This document shows positions 24,331-33,323 of a stretch of DNA of 64,000 bases, piece after piece (position 1 is the first letter of the stretch; each line of letters begins with the position of its first letter). The stretch is from CAWDVK01 sp963805715 (GTDB lineage: Bacteria > Actinomycetota > Actinomycetes > Streptosporangiales > Streptosporangiaceae): the NCBI GenBank assembly GCA_963805715.1, contig CAWDVK010000001.1, forward strand, positions 62,001-126,000. The letters are read 5' to 3'. The notes under the pieces are model-generated. The model was not told where the DNA came from. It searched no databases and saw nothing but the letters and a program-made list of their open reading frames with translations. Both the position numbers and the translations under genes were made by a program.

Positions 24331-24398
24331 AGGGCGGGAGCAGGAGGGAGGGCGGGAGCAGGAGGGAGGGCGGGAGCAGGAGGGAGGGCGGGAGCAGG
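24331..24398. repeat. G-rich 18-bp tandem repeat between convergent genes
   Basis: Three full copies (24331-24348, 24349-24366, 24367-24384) and a partial fourth. Each holds AGGGCGGGAGCAGGAGGG, with four GGG runs per unit on the plus strand, which could form G-quadruplexes in DNA or in read-through RNA of the upstream gene. It sits just after the stop at 24322 and before the convergent stop at 24436. Confidence 0.8.
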
Positions 24399-24435
24399 CG
24401 GGCGGGAGCAGGGAGCGGTCGCGGCGCGACGCCGG

Positions 24436-25242
24436 TCAGCGCAGGATGAAGCGCTCCACCGCGCTGGCGAAGCCCTCATCGTCATTGGAGGTAGTAATCC
24501 GCCGGGCGGACCGCTGCACCTCCGGGCTGGCGTTGCCCATCGCGATGCTCAGGCCGGAATGGGCGAACATCAGGACGTCGTTGGGCATGTCACCGATCGT
24601 GGCGATCTGCTCCCGCGGTATGTCGTAGCGCGCCGACAGGTACCGGGCGACCGCGCCCTTGTTCGCGTCCGGGTGGGTGATGTCCAGGTAGTACGGCTGA
24701 GAGCGAGCTGCCGTGACATGATCACCGAACTGATCATGGGCGGCCGCGGACGCCCTGGCCACCGCGTCCAGGTCGTCGCTGACGCCGACCAGCTTGGCCA
24801 CGCCGTCGGTCAGCCCGTCCAGGCTGCGGCAGACCTTCGGGTCGAACTGCACGGTCCACGCCTCCCGCGCGACGTGCGAGCCGGCCGGGTCGGGCACGTA
24901 CCAGTCGGCGCCCCGGTAGACCCAGGTGTCCAGGGAGAAGGACGCCAGCAGCTTCGCCACCGGCCGGACCAGGTCCTCCGCCAGCACCCGCTGCTCGACC
25001 ACCGACATGTCGCGGTCCACCAGCAGCCCGCCGTTGAAGGCGGCGATGGGCGTCTGGATGTCCAGCGGCTCGATCAGCATGGCCATGCCCCGCGGCGGGC
25101 GGCCGCTGGTGATGGCGAACAGGATGCCGGCGTCACGCAGCTTGCGCACGGCGGCGGCGCTCCGGTCGGTGAGCTTCTTGTCCGAGGTGACCAGCGTGCC
25201 GTCAACGTCCGCCAGCAGCAGCCGGATGGCGGGCGTCGTCAC
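24436..25242 (-). CDS. HAD-superfamily (Cof-type) phosphatase
   Basis: 268 aa from GTG 25242. HAD motif I LLLADVDGTLVTSDKKL (~8-24) with both Asp, motif II LFAITSGRPPRGM (~46), a C2-type cap containing FNGGLLVDRD, and motifs III/IV THPDANKGAVARYL and ATIGDMPNDVLMFAHSGLSI, with ASPEVQRSARRITTSNDDEG at the end: the classic Cof/YbiV signature. It likely dephosphorylates sugar phosphates, fitting its position as last gene of the pgi-gnd-pgl operon. The start overlaps the pgl stop (GTGA). Confidence 0.9.
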   Translation of the reverse strand: MTTPAIRLLLADVDGTLVTSDKKLTDRSAAAVRKLRDAGILFAITSGRPPRGMAMLIEPLDIQTPIAAFNGGLLVDRDMSVVEQRVLAEDLVRPVAKLLASFSLDTWVYRGADWYVPDPAGSHVAREAWTVQFDPKVCRSLDGLTDGVAKLVGVSDDLDAVARASAAAHDQFGDHVTAARSQPYYLDITHPDANKGAVARYLSARYDIPREQIATIGDMPNDVLMFAHSGLSIAMGNASPEVQRSARRITTSNDDEGFASAVERFILR

Positions 25243-25904
25243 GGCGATCCCGCCGCCGCGGCGTCGGCCAGCACGAGCGACCGGGTGGCCCGGACCCGGC
25301 CGGCCGGGATCGAGTGGTCGCCGGCCAGCAGCCTCGCCAGCGGCTCCTTCTTGTCCGCGCCGGTGATCAGCCAGAGCAGCTGGTCCGCGCGGGCCAGGGC
25401 CGGGTAGGTCAGGGTCATCCGCCGGTGACCCTGGTAGGGCTGGGTCAGCGCGACCAGGGCATTGGTCACCTCGAGCACCGGATCGCCGGGTACCAGGGAG
25501 GCGGTGTGGCCGTCCGGCCCGAGGCCGAGGTGCACCAGGTCGAATCGCTCCGGCAGGGCCGCCCCGTAGGCAGCGGCGGCGGCGGCGAGATCGGGATCGT
25601 TCACCGCCATCGGGTGCACGGTCGCGGGAGCCGAGCCCAGGCTCTCCCGCAGGTGGGTCAGGTTGCGATCCGGGTCGCCTGCCGGGGCGACCCGCTCGTC
25701 GACCTGGTAGAGGTGCACCTGCTGCCACGGCATGTCCTCGCCGGCGAGCGCGCTGAACATGGCCCACGGGGTGTGCCCGCCGCTGACCGCGAAGGTGAAG
25801 CGCCCGTTCGCGGCCGCTGCCGCCCGTGCCCTCCCGGCCACGTACCCGGCGGCCTTCGACGCGATGGCGCCGGCGTCGGCGGATACCTCGAGCTCATGCT
25901 TCAT
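25239..25904 (-). CDS. pgl: 6-phosphogluconolactonase
   Basis: 221 aa. Hydrolyses 6-phosphogluconolactone in the oxidative pentose phosphate pathway. Family motifs: RFTFAVSGGHTPWAMF (~36, phosphate-binding SGG.T), VHLYQVDERVAPAGDPDRN (~64, VDER), FDLVHLGLGPDGHTASLVPG (~120, GLGxDGHTASL) and RRMTLTYPALARAD. It follows gnd by a few bases and overlaps the HAD phosphatase. The upstream enzyme of the pathway, Zwf, is not in this operon. Confidence 0.95.
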   Translation of the reverse strand: MKHELEVSADAGAIASKAAGYVAGRARAAAAANGRFTFAVSGGHTPWAMFSALAGEDMPWQQVHLYQVDERVAPAGDPDRNLTHLRESLGSAPATVHPMAVNDPDLAAAAAAYGAALPERFDLVHLGLGPDGHTASLVPGDPVLEVTNALVALTQPYQGHRRMTLTYPALARADQLLWLITGADKKEPLARLLAGDHSIPAGRVRATRSLVLADAAAAGSP

Positions 25905-25908
25905 CCGC

Positions 25909-26940
25909 TCAGTCCTTCTTCTCGGCGTGGCCGCCGAACTCCGAGCGCAGCGCCGAGAGGATCTTGTCGGTGAACTCGCCGTTGCCGCGGGACTCGAACC
26001 GCTCGTACAGGGCGGCCGTGATCACCGATGCGGGCACGCCCTCCTCGACGGCGGCCATGACCGTCCACCGGCCTTCACCCGAGTCCGACACCCGCCCGGT
26101 GAAGTCGTCGAGGCTCGGGGACTGGGCGAAGGCGGCGGCGGTCAGGTCCATCAGCCAGGAGCCGATCACCGAGCCGCGCCGCCACACCTCGGCCACCTCG
26201 GCCACGTCGATCTGGTACTGATAGGCCTCCGGGTCGCGCAGCGGGGTGGTTTCCGCGTCGGCTTCCTCCTGGTGCAGGCCAGCGTCGGCGTGCCTGATGA
26301 TGCTGAGCCCCTCGCCGATGGCCGCCATCATCCCGTACTCGATGCCGTTGTGCACCATCTTGACGAAGTGGCCCGCACCGCTCGGGCCGCAGTGCAGGTA
26401 GCCGTGCTGGGCGGTGCCGTCCCCGCGGGTCCGGCCCGGCGTCGGCTCGGCGCTCCCGGAGCCGGGCGCGATGGTCTTGAAGATCGGGTCCAGGTGCCTG
26501 ACCGGCTCCTCCTCGCCGCCGATCATCAGGCAGTAGCCGCGGTCCAGGCCCCAGACGCCGCCGCTTGTGCCGACGTCCAGGTAGTGCAGGCCGGCCGTGC
26601 GAAGCTGCCTCGCCCGCTCGATGTCATCCCGGTAATAGGAGTTGCCGCCATCGATCACGATGTCCCCGGCGTCCAGCAGCGGCCGGAGCTGCTCGAGCGT
26701 CGGCTGGACGACGGCGGCCGGCACCATGATCCAGATGGCCCGCGGCTGCTCCAGCCTGGCCACGAAATCGGCCAGGCTCGCGGCCCCGTCGGCGCCCTCG
26801 CCTTCGAGCTGCTTGACGACGACGGCGCGGCGGTCATAGGCCACGCACCGGTGCCCGTCGCGCATCAGCCGCCGGACCAGGTTGGCGCCCATCCGGCCCA
26901 GCCCGATCATCCCCAGCTGCATGGGCTTGTCTGTTGGCAT
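25909..26940 (-). CDS. gnd: 6-phosphogluconate dehydrogenase, decarboxylating (short form)
   Basis: 343 aa. Oxidative decarboxylation of 6-phosphogluconate to ribulose 5-phosphate. Rossmann motif GMIGLGRMGANLVRRLMRDG (9-28), then DIVIDGGNSYYRDD (~93) and LDVGTSGGVWGLDRGYCLMI (~115). The catalytic Lys and Asn lie in HCGPSGAGHFVKMVHNGIEY (~180). The ~340-aa length is the NAD-type GndA-like class rather than the ~470-aa NADP form. AGGAGG precedes the ATG. A short insertion (FKTIAPGSGSAEPTPGR) lies before the catalytic block. Cotranscribed after pgi. Confidence 0.95.
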   Translation of the reverse strand: MPTDKPMQLGMIGLGRMGANLVRRLMRDGHRCVAYDRRAVVVKQLEGEGADGAASLADFVARLEQPRAIWIMVPAAVVQPTLEQLRPLLDAGDIVIDGGNSYYRDDIERARQLRTAGLHYLDVGTSGGVWGLDRGYCLMIGGEEEPVRHLDPIFKTIAPGSGSAEPTPGRTRGDGTAQHGYLHCGPSGAGHFVKMVHNGIEYGMMAAIGEGLSIIRHADAGLHQEEADAETTPLRDPEAYQYQIDVAEVAEVWRRGSVIGSWLMDLTAAAFAQSPSLDDFTGRVSDSGEGRWTVMAAVEEGVPASVITAALYERFESRGNGEFTDKILSALRSEFGGHAEKKD

Positions 26941-26946
26941 CCTGAG

Positions 26947-28599
26947 TCAGCCTCCTGATTGTCCGTGTGATCCGGCCTTCAGCGAACGGTAGCGACGGAT
27001 GAGCGCGTTGGTGGAGGAGTCGTGCCGCAGGTCCGGCTCCCCGGTACTGGTGAGCTCGGGGATGATCTGCTTGGCCAGCACCTTGCCCAGCTCTACCCCC
27101 CACTGGTCAAAGGAATCGATATTCCAGATGACACCCTGGGTAAAAACGCTGTGCTCGTACAGCGCGACCAGGGACCCGAGCAGCCGCGGCGTGAGGATCT
27201 CGGCCAGCAGCACGTTCGTCGGCCGGTTGCCCTCCATCACCTTGTGCGGGACTACCCGCTCAGGCGTCCCCTCGGCCCGGACCTCGGCCTCGGTCTTCCC
27301 GAAGGCGAGGGCCTGCGCCTGCGCGAAGACGTTCGACGACAGGATGTCGTGGTGATCGCGCAGCGGGTTGAGCGTCTGGCCGAACGCGATGAGGTCCGCC
27401 GGTATGAGTTTCGTGCCCTGATGGATCAGCTGGTAGAAGCTGTGCTGTCCGTTCGTGCCCGGCTCGCCCCAGAAGACCCCGCCCGTCTGGTAATCGACGC
27501 GCTCCCCGTCGATCGTGACGTGCTTGCCGTTGGACTCCATGGTCAGCTGCTGCAGGTAGGCGGGGAAGCGCTTCAGGTACTGCTCGTACGGCAGGACGGC
27601 TATCGTCTCGGCGCCGAAGAAGTCTCCGTACCAGACGCACAGCAGGCCCATCAGCACCGGAAGACTCGCCGCCAGCGGGGCCGTGCGGAAATGCTCGTCC
27701 ATCGCGTGGAACCCGGCGAGCATCTCCTCGAACTGGTCCGGGCCGATCGCCACCATGGTCGAGAGGCCGATCGCCGAGTCCATCGAGTAGCGGCCGCCGA
27801 CCCAGTCCCAGAAGCCGAACATGTTGCCGGTGTCGATGCCGAACTCGGCGACTCGCTCCGCATTGGTGGAAACGGCGACGAAGTGCTTCGCCACCGCGGC
27901 CTCGTCGCCGAGCTCGCCGACCACCCAGTCCCTGGCCGAGGTCGCGTTGGTGAGCGTCTCCAGCGTCCCGAACGTCTTGGACGAGATGATGAACAGCGTC
28001 TCATCAGCCGCCAGGTCCCTGGTCGCCTCGGTGAAATCGGTCGAGTCGACGTTGGAGACGAACCGGAACACCAGGTCGCGGGCGGAGTAGTGGCGCAGGG
28101 CCTCGTAGGCCATCACCGGGCCGAGGTCAGAACCGCCGATGCCCACGTTGATGACGTTGCGGACCGGCTTGCCGGTGAAGCCCAGCCACTGCCCGGACCG
28201 CACGCGCTCGGCGAAGGCGAGCATCCGGTCCAGCACCTCGTGCACCTGCGCGACCACGTCGACGCCGTCGACCACCAGCGACGTGCCTCTGGGCATCCGG
28301 AGCGCGACGTGCAGGGCCGGGCGGTCCTCGGAGACGTTGATGTGCTCGCCGCGGAACATCCGGTCCCGGTGCCCGGCCAGGCCGGACTCCGCGGCCAGCT
28401 CGACCAGCAGCTGCATGGTCTCGTCGGTGACGCGGTTCTTCGAGTAGTCCAGGTAGATGCCGACCGCCTCGGCCGTTAGCCGCTCGCCCCGGCCGGGGTC
28501 CGCCGCGAACAGGTCGCGCAGGTGACGGTCGGCGAGCTCCGCGTGCTGGCGCTGCAGCGCCAGCCACGCCTTCCGCTCCCGCAGGGGCGTCACGGGCAT
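26947..28599 (-). CDS. pgi: glucose-6-phosphate isomerase
   Basis: 550 aa, normal for the long bacterial/eukaryotic class. Interconverts glucose 6-phosphate and fructose 6-phosphate. Signatures: VINVGIGGSDLGPVMAYEAL (~150), FIISSKTFGTLETLTNA (~205), GGRYSMDSAIGLSTM (~270), VTIDGERVDYQTGGVFWGEP (~370), VLLAEILTPRLLGSLVALYE and FDQWGVELGKVLA. Start ATG 28599 has GGAG upstream (frame opens earlier without a site). First gene of the pgi-gnd-pgl-HAD operon, which links upper glycolysis with the oxidative pentose phosphate steps. Confidence 0.97.
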   Translation of the reverse strand: MPVTPLRERKAWLALQRQHAELADRHLRDLFAADPGRGERLTAEAVGIYLDYSKNRVTDETMQLLVELAAESGLAGHRDRMFRGEHINVSEDRPALHVALRMPRGTSLVVDGVDVVAQVHEVLDRMLAFAERVRSGQWLGFTGKPVRNVINVGIGGSDLGPVMAYEALRHYSARDLVFRFVSNVDSTDFTEATRDLAADETLFIISSKTFGTLETLTNATSARDWVVGELGDEAAVAKHFVAVSTNAERVAEFGIDTGNMFGFWDWVGGRYSMDSAIGLSTMVAIGPDQFEEMLAGFHAMDEHFRTAPLAASLPVLMGLLCVWYGDFFGAETIAVLPYEQYLKRFPAYLQQLTMESNGKHVTIDGERVDYQTGGVFWGEPGTNGQHSFYQLIHQGTKLIPADLIAFGQTLNPLRDHHDILSSNVFAQAQALAFGKTEAEVRAEGTPERVVPHKVMEGNRPTNVLLAEILTPRLLGSLVALYEHSVFTQGVIWNIDSFDQWGVELGKVLAKQIIPELTSTGEPDLRHDSSTNALIRRYRSLKAGSHGQSGG

Positions 28600-28958
28600 G
28601 TCATCTCCTTCGGTCGGTAGCCGCATCCCTATCCCAGCACGGCGGCTGCCGGTCACGGCGAGCGGGCCGGTCGGTGGTCATGCCATCGCCGAATCGTGCC
28701 ACCTGCCGGGGCGGACGGTCCTGCGCAGGCCGGGCAGGCCGCCACGGCCGAATTCCCTAGCTAGCTGATGGGTAAATCCGCCGCAAGCCGGACCAGATCC
28801 CGCCGATGGCGCCTTATCCTGGGATTTGACCCCTGGACGGGGCATGCCCGGGCATCAATCGGGCCAGGAATCCTGGCCGATGCCGGGCCGGGCGTGGCTG
28901 GTGCGCAGTTGCGGAAGCCGGCAGGTAACCGCACTGAGCACCGAGGGAGTACGACGGG
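28600..28958. other. intergenic region between divergent pgi and DUF2142 genes
   Basis: About 360 bp carrying the divergent promoters of the pgi operon and of the membrane protein at 28959. A GAGGGAG ribosome site precedes the GTG at 28959. A relatively AT-rich stretch near 28750-28770 (AATTCCCTAGCTAGC) is the likeliest promoter position. No gene or strong dyad seen. Confidence 0.4.
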
Positions 28959-30575
28959 GTGGTCGGGGACGGGGTGGCCGCAGTCGCGGCAGACCGAGGG
29001 CGGCCGGGCCGTCCCGGCCGCGGCTGGGCGCTCGCCTTCCTCGTGTTCTTCCTCATCAGCGCGGCCTGGGCCATGGCCAGTCCCTACGACGGAACGCCGG
29101 ACGAGGTCCGGCACATCATCCGGGCAGCCGGCGTCGTGCAGGGGCAGATCTTCCCCCGGCCCGCCACCGAGCCCGGGGTCGGCAATGTCGGCGCCTACCA
29201 GAGCGTGCCCACCGGCCTGGTCCGCGGCACGGAGCCGCCGGTCCTGACCAACCGCTACTGCTATCACTGGATCCCGTCCCGGAGCGCCGCGTGCGCCCCG
29301 GTTCCCGGCGACGCGAAGGACCCGGCCAGGCTGGTCACGGTCGTCACCGCCGCGGGCCGCTACAACCCCCTTTATTACGCCGTCGTCGGAGAGCCGCTGG
29401 TGCGCTGGCCCGACTGGACCGGCATCCTGCTCGCGCGGCTGATCAGCGCCGCGCTCTGCGCCGCCTTCCTGGCGTCGGCGTGGCTGAGCTGCCTGGAATG
29501 GGGCCGTTCCCGGCTGCTGATCGCCGGGCTGCTGGTCGCGGCCACCCCGCCGTTCTTCGAGCTATCCGGCGGCATCAACCCGAACTCGGTGGAGATCGCG
29601 GCCGGGATCTCGCTGGCGGCCGCCGCGGTCCCGCTGCTGCTGGACACGGGCTCGGTGCGGGTGCAGGGATGGCGGCGCCGCGCCGCGGTGGCGGCCATCG
29701 GGATCGGCCAGTTCCGGGCGATGGGGCCGGAGCTGATCGCGGGCCTGCTGATCGTCCTGCTGCTGCCGCCAGTCCGGGCCAGGCTGCGGCAGCTGCTCCG
29801 GCAGGCGGCGACCTGGTGGTGGTCGGCGGCGGTGCTGGTGTCCTGCGCTCTCGGCGTGGCCTGGACCGTCATCTCTCAGGTCGGCAACGTCGGCAATACC
29901 GCCCATCTGCGTCTCTCGCCCTTCCGCGTGCTCCGGGTGGAGTTCACCGGCTGGCTGACCAAGGTGATCGCGCAGATGATCGACGGATTCTCCTATTACG
30001 ACACGAACCCGCCGCACCTGATCATCTGGGTCTGGGCGGCCGCGCTCGGCGCACTGCTCGTCGCCGCTGTGATCTGCGGGAACTGGGCCGACCGCTGGCG
30101 GCTCGCCGCGCTGGCCGGCGGAACGCTGGCCATCCCCGTGGTGTTCGAGCTGCTGACCGTGAACTCTTTCGGCTTCTCCTTCCAGGGCCGCTACATCCTG
30201 CCGCTGGCGGTCGGCATCCCGGTGCTCGCCGCCTTCATCATCGGCAGCTCTGGCCGGCTGAGCAGGGCCCCGCAGACGGCCATCATCCGGGCGATGATCC
30301 TGCTGCTGCTGCCGGTCCAGCTGCTCAGCCTGGGGTACGTGATGGACCGGTTCCAGTCCGGGGTCGGTCCCGGCCACGCGCTTGACCCGCTGCTCGGCAG
30401 CTGGCACCCGGTCACCGGCTCGGTGCTGCCGCTCGCGGCCATGACCGCCGGGCTGATCAGCCTGGGCGTGATGGCCTGGCGAGAGGCGAGACTGCCCGAT
30501 GAGCTGCGGCTCCCGCTGTTCAGTTACCCGGCAGCCGAGCCGCAGCGGGAGCCGGTCCGGAAATTCCCCCCGTAA
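28959..30575 (+). CDS. DUF2142 polytopic membrane protein (GT-C-like)
   Basis: 538 aa with roughly a dozen hydrophobic helices, the first at WALAFLVFFLISAAWAMA (~24-41). Immediately after it comes SPYDGTPDEVRHIIRAAGVV, the acidic loop motif of DUF2142, akin to the catalytic loop of GT-C glycosyltransferases that use polyprenyl-phosphate sugars. A large extracytoplasmic loop with three Cys (RYCYHWIPSRSAACAPV) follows. Other markers are GGINPNSVEIAAGISLAAAA and GFSFQGRYILPLAVGIPVLA (the QGRY block). Likely acts in cell-surface polysaccharide assembly; specificity unknown. Standalone gene. Confidence 0.85.
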   Translation: MVGDGVAAVAADRGRPGRPGRGWALAFLVFFLISAAWAMASPYDGTPDEVRHIIRAAGVVQGQIFPRPATEPGVGNVGAYQSVPTGLVRGTEPPVLTNRYCYHWIPSRSAACAPVPGDAKDPARLVTVVTAAGRYNPLYYAVVGEPLVRWPDWTGILLARLISAALCAAFLASAWLSCLEWGRSRLLIAGLLVAATPPFFELSGGINPNSVEIAAGISLAAAAVPLLLDTGSVRVQGWRRRAAVAAIGIGQFRAMGPELIAGLLIVLLLPPVRARLRQLLRQAATWWWSAAVLVSCALGVAWTVISQVGNVGNTAHLRLSPFRVLRVEFTGWLTKVIAQMIDGFSYYDTNPPHLIIWVWAAALGALLVAAVICGNWADRWRLAALAGGTLAIPVVFELLTVNSFGFSFQGRYILPLAVGIPVLAAFIIGSSGRLSRAPQTAIIRAMILLLLPVQLLSLGYVMDRFQSGVGPGHALDPLLGSWHPVTGSVLPLAAMTAGLISLGVMAWREARLPDELRLPLFSYPAAEPQREPVRKFPP

Positions 30576-30673
30576 CCGGGCCGTGGCCCAGGGCCGCGGC
30601 GCGCGGTGCCGCCGGCCCTGCAGCGGCTGCGAGCCGCCGTGGCCGCGAGCCGCTGTGGCCGCGAGCCGCCGTG

Positions 30674-33226
30674 CTAGCCGGGAGCGGCCGGCAGCGCACG
30701 GGATAGCAGGGCCCGCTGCACGACGTCGCGCCGCTCGGTGAGCACGCGGACGAGGCCCGGATCACGGTCCGCGGCGGCCAGGAAGGCGTCGATCCTCGCC
30801 AGCAGCCGTGGTGAGGCTGCCGGGTGCGGGAACAGGGCCTGGCCCAGCGTCACGCGGATGTGCTCGCCCCGCCGGGACCAGATCCCCGGCAGTGCCTGCA
30901 GGTACCGGTCGGCATAGGGCGCGAGCAGGCCGGCGTGCTCGGGCTGCAGGAAGGCGCGGGCGGTCTGGGTCACTGCCGCCGCGCCGAGGTCATCGGTCTC
31001 CGTCAGCAGCTGCCAGGCAGCTTCCTTGTGCGCGGCGTCCGGTATCGCGGCCCGGGCGGCCGTCGCCTGCCGCCGCCCGGCGTCGGTCTGATCCCGCTGC
31101 AGCTCCGCGGCTATGTCGCTGTCCCCGGCCCGGCCCGCCGAGGCCAGCCGGCGCAGCAGCGCCCAGCGCAGCTCGGTATCGACGGCCAGGCCGGGCACCG
31201 TGACCTGGCCGTCCAGCAGGCCGGCCAGCAGGTCCAGCTGCTCGGCGGAGGTGGCGGTCCAGCTGAGCAGCTGCGCCCAGGCGAGCTGGTGGTCACTGCC
31301 CGGCTCGGCGGCGCGCAGCAGCCGGGAGGCGGTCGCGGCCAGTTCCCGCTTGCCATCGGGCACCCAGGCCGGGTCGCCCGCCAGCCGCATCATCTGGTCG
31401 GTCACCGACTGCAGGACCGACAGCACGGACACCGATGTCTCCGCGCCGAGGCCGGCCGCGAGCATCGCCGTGAAGGCCGGCAGCGACAGCTCGGCCTGCT
31501 GCAGCATGTCGATCGCCGCGCTCCAGCAGACCGCTCTGGCCAGCGGGTCGCTGATGCGCCCGATCCCGGTCAGCAGGGTGCTGAGCGACCGGGAGTCGAA
31601 GCGGACGACCGCGTAGTCGATGTCAGTGTCATTGAGCACGATCAGGTCGGGCTGGCGGACGCCCGTCAGCTGCGGGACGCCAGCGTGCGGTCCCTCCAGG
31701 TCGAGCTCCACCCGGCTGGTCAGGCTCAGCGTTTCCCCGGCACGGTCGTAGAGCCCGACGGTGACGTGATGCGGGCGCAGCGCCGGATACTGGGCCGGCG
31801 CCTGCTGGCGGACGGCGAACGACGTGAACGCGCCGTCGCGGTCCAGGTCGAACTCGGCGTGCAGCGAGCTCGGCCCGGCCGTCTCCAGCCAGGCCTTCGA
31901 CCAGTCCGCCAGCTGGACCCCCGAGCTTGCCTCCATCGCGCGCAGCAAGTCAGCCAGCGTGGCGTTGCCCCACGCATGCTCGGCGAAGTAGGCCCGGATG
32001 CCGGCCAGGAAGCTCTCCCGGCCGAGAAACGACGCCAGCTGCCGGAGCACTGATGCGCCCTTGGCGTAGCTGATCCCGTCGAAGTTGGCCACGGCCTGGC
32101 TGAGGGTCCGGACATCCGCGGCGACCGGGTGCGTCGAGGGCAGCTGATCCTGCGCGTATCCCCAGGTCTTGCGGCCGATGCAGAACGTGGTCCAGGCGCC
32201 GGTGAAGCGCGTGGCCTCGGCGCTGGCCAGCGTGCCGCAGAACTCCGCGAACGACTCGTTCAGCCACAGGTCATCCCACCACTTCATCGTCACCAGGTCG
32301 CCGAACCACATGTGCGCCATCTCGTGCAGGATGACCATCGCGCGCAGTTCCGGCAGGGCGTCGGTGACCCGGCCGCGGAACAGCAGATCGTCGGAGATGA
32401 CCACGCAGCCGGCGTTCTCGGTGGCGCCGGCGCTGTACTCCGGCACGAATACCTGGTCGTATTTCGCGAACGGGTAGTCGGACTGGAACAGGCCGGTGAA
32501 GAAGTCGAGCCCCTGCCGGGTGATCAGGAAGATGTCGGCTTCGTCGAGGTGTCCGGCTAGCGATGCCCGGCAGCCGAGGCCGAGCGGGATCACCTGGCCG
32601 CGGGCCGTGGTGTGCGAGGACCGCACGACGTGGTACTCGCCGGCCGCCACGGCGGCCAGGTAGGTCGGGATCGGGGGCGTCGGCGGGAAATGCCACACCG
32701 CGCTGTCGCCCTCGCCCCGATCCGGCCCGGCTCCCGGCTGGTTGGCCAGCACGGTCCAGTGCGCGGGCACGGTGACGTGGATCGTGAACGAGGCCTTGAG
32801 GTCCGGCTGGTCGAAGTTCGCGAAGACCCGCCGGGCGTAGGCGGGCTCGAACTTCGTGTAGGTGTACACCCTGCCGTCCGCGGAATCGACCAACCGGTGC
32901 AATCCCGTTCCGTCGCTGGAGTAGCGGCAGTCGGCGCGGACCCGCAGCTCATTGCGGGCGGCAAGGGCGGGCAGCAGGATCCGGCCGTCGGCGGACGCCG
33001 GCTCAGCTTCGAGCGGCCTCTCGTTCAGGACGACCTCGCGCACCCGGTCCGCGATCAGGTCCACGTAGCTGGCGGCGCCGGGGCGGGCGCAGCTGAACCG
33101 GATCACGCTGGTCGAGCCGAAGACCTCGCCGCCCCTGGTCAGGTCCAGCGAGACGTCGTAGGAGTCGACGCGCAGCAGCCGGGCGCGCTCGCTTGTCTCA
33201 GCGCGGGTGATCTCGGCGACGGGCAT
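30674..33226 (-). CDS. pepN: aminopeptidase N (M1 family)
   Basis: 850 aa zinc metallopeptidase. The substrate/exopeptidase motif is GATENAGC (~268; the usual is GAMEN, here Thr for Met) and the zinc site is VILHEMAHMWFGDLVTMKWW (~297) with the second Glu in WLNESFAEFCG (~322). The N-terminal beta domain includes YTKFEPAYARRVFANFDQPD, and the C-terminal ERAP1-like helical domain extends to 850. No signal peptide, so cytoplasmic, as in Streptomyces-type PepN. Start ATG 33226. Neighbouring genes are unrelated. Confidence 0.95.
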   Translation of the reverse strand: MPVAEITRAETSERARLLRVDSYDVSLDLTRGGEVFGSTSVIRFSCARPGAASYVDLIADRVREVVLNERPLEAEPASADGRILLPALAARNELRVRADCRYSSDGTGLHRLVDSADGRVYTYTKFEPAYARRVFANFDQPDLKASFTIHVTVPAHWTVLANQPGAGPDRGEGDSAVWHFPPTPPIPTYLAAVAAGEYHVVRSSHTTARGQVIPLGLGCRASLAGHLDEADIFLITRQGLDFFTGLFQSDYPFAKYDQVFVPEYSAGATENAGCVVISDDLLFRGRVTDALPELRAMVILHEMAHMWFGDLVTMKWWDDLWLNESFAEFCGTLASAEATRFTGAWTTFCIGRKTWGYAQDQLPSTHPVAADVRTLSQAVANFDGISYAKGASVLRQLASFLGRESFLAGIRAYFAEHAWGNATLADLLRAMEASSGVQLADWSKAWLETAGPSSLHAEFDLDRDGAFTSFAVRQQAPAQYPALRPHHVTVGLYDRAGETLSLTSRVELDLEGPHAGVPQLTGVRQPDLIVLNDTDIDYAVVRFDSRSLSTLLTGIGRISDPLARAVCWSAAIDMLQQAELSLPAFTAMLAAGLGAETSVSVLSVLQSVTDQMMRLAGDPAWVPDGKRELAATASRLLRAAEPGSDHQLAWAQLLSWTATSAEQLDLLAGLLDGQVTVPGLAVDTELRWALLRRLASAGRAGDSDIAAELQRDQTDAGRRQATAARAAIPDAAHKEAAWQLLTETDDLGAAAVTQTARAFLQPEHAGLLAPYADRYLQALPGIWSRRGEHIRVTLGQALFPHPAASPRLLARIDAFLAAADRDPGLVRVLTERRDVVQRALLSRALPAAPG

Positions 33227-33323
33227 GGTGATCGTCCTTGCGGCAGCGGCGGGCTGGGAATCGCTTCAGACTAGAGCAGCCGGCGCCCGCCAGGATCGCG
33301 GCTTCCCCCGGCCAGCCTGCCGG

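Noticed and set aside
25243..25767. Long N-terminal extension of the HAD phosphatase (443-codon frame)
   Set aside because: The extension lies antisense-free but out of phase over pgl, is Arg/Gly-rich nonsense, and the GTG at 25242 overlaps the pgl stop in normal operon fashion.
25985..26005. tRNA-like GACTCGAACC string
   Set aside because: It lies inside the gnd coding sequence, and no cloverleaf can be formed around it.
28826..30385. Alternative plus-strand frame overlapping the DUF2142 gene
   Set aside because: It is Arg/Gly/Pro-rich without membrane helices, whereas the chosen frame gives a coherent polytopic protein with the DUF2142 acidic loop.
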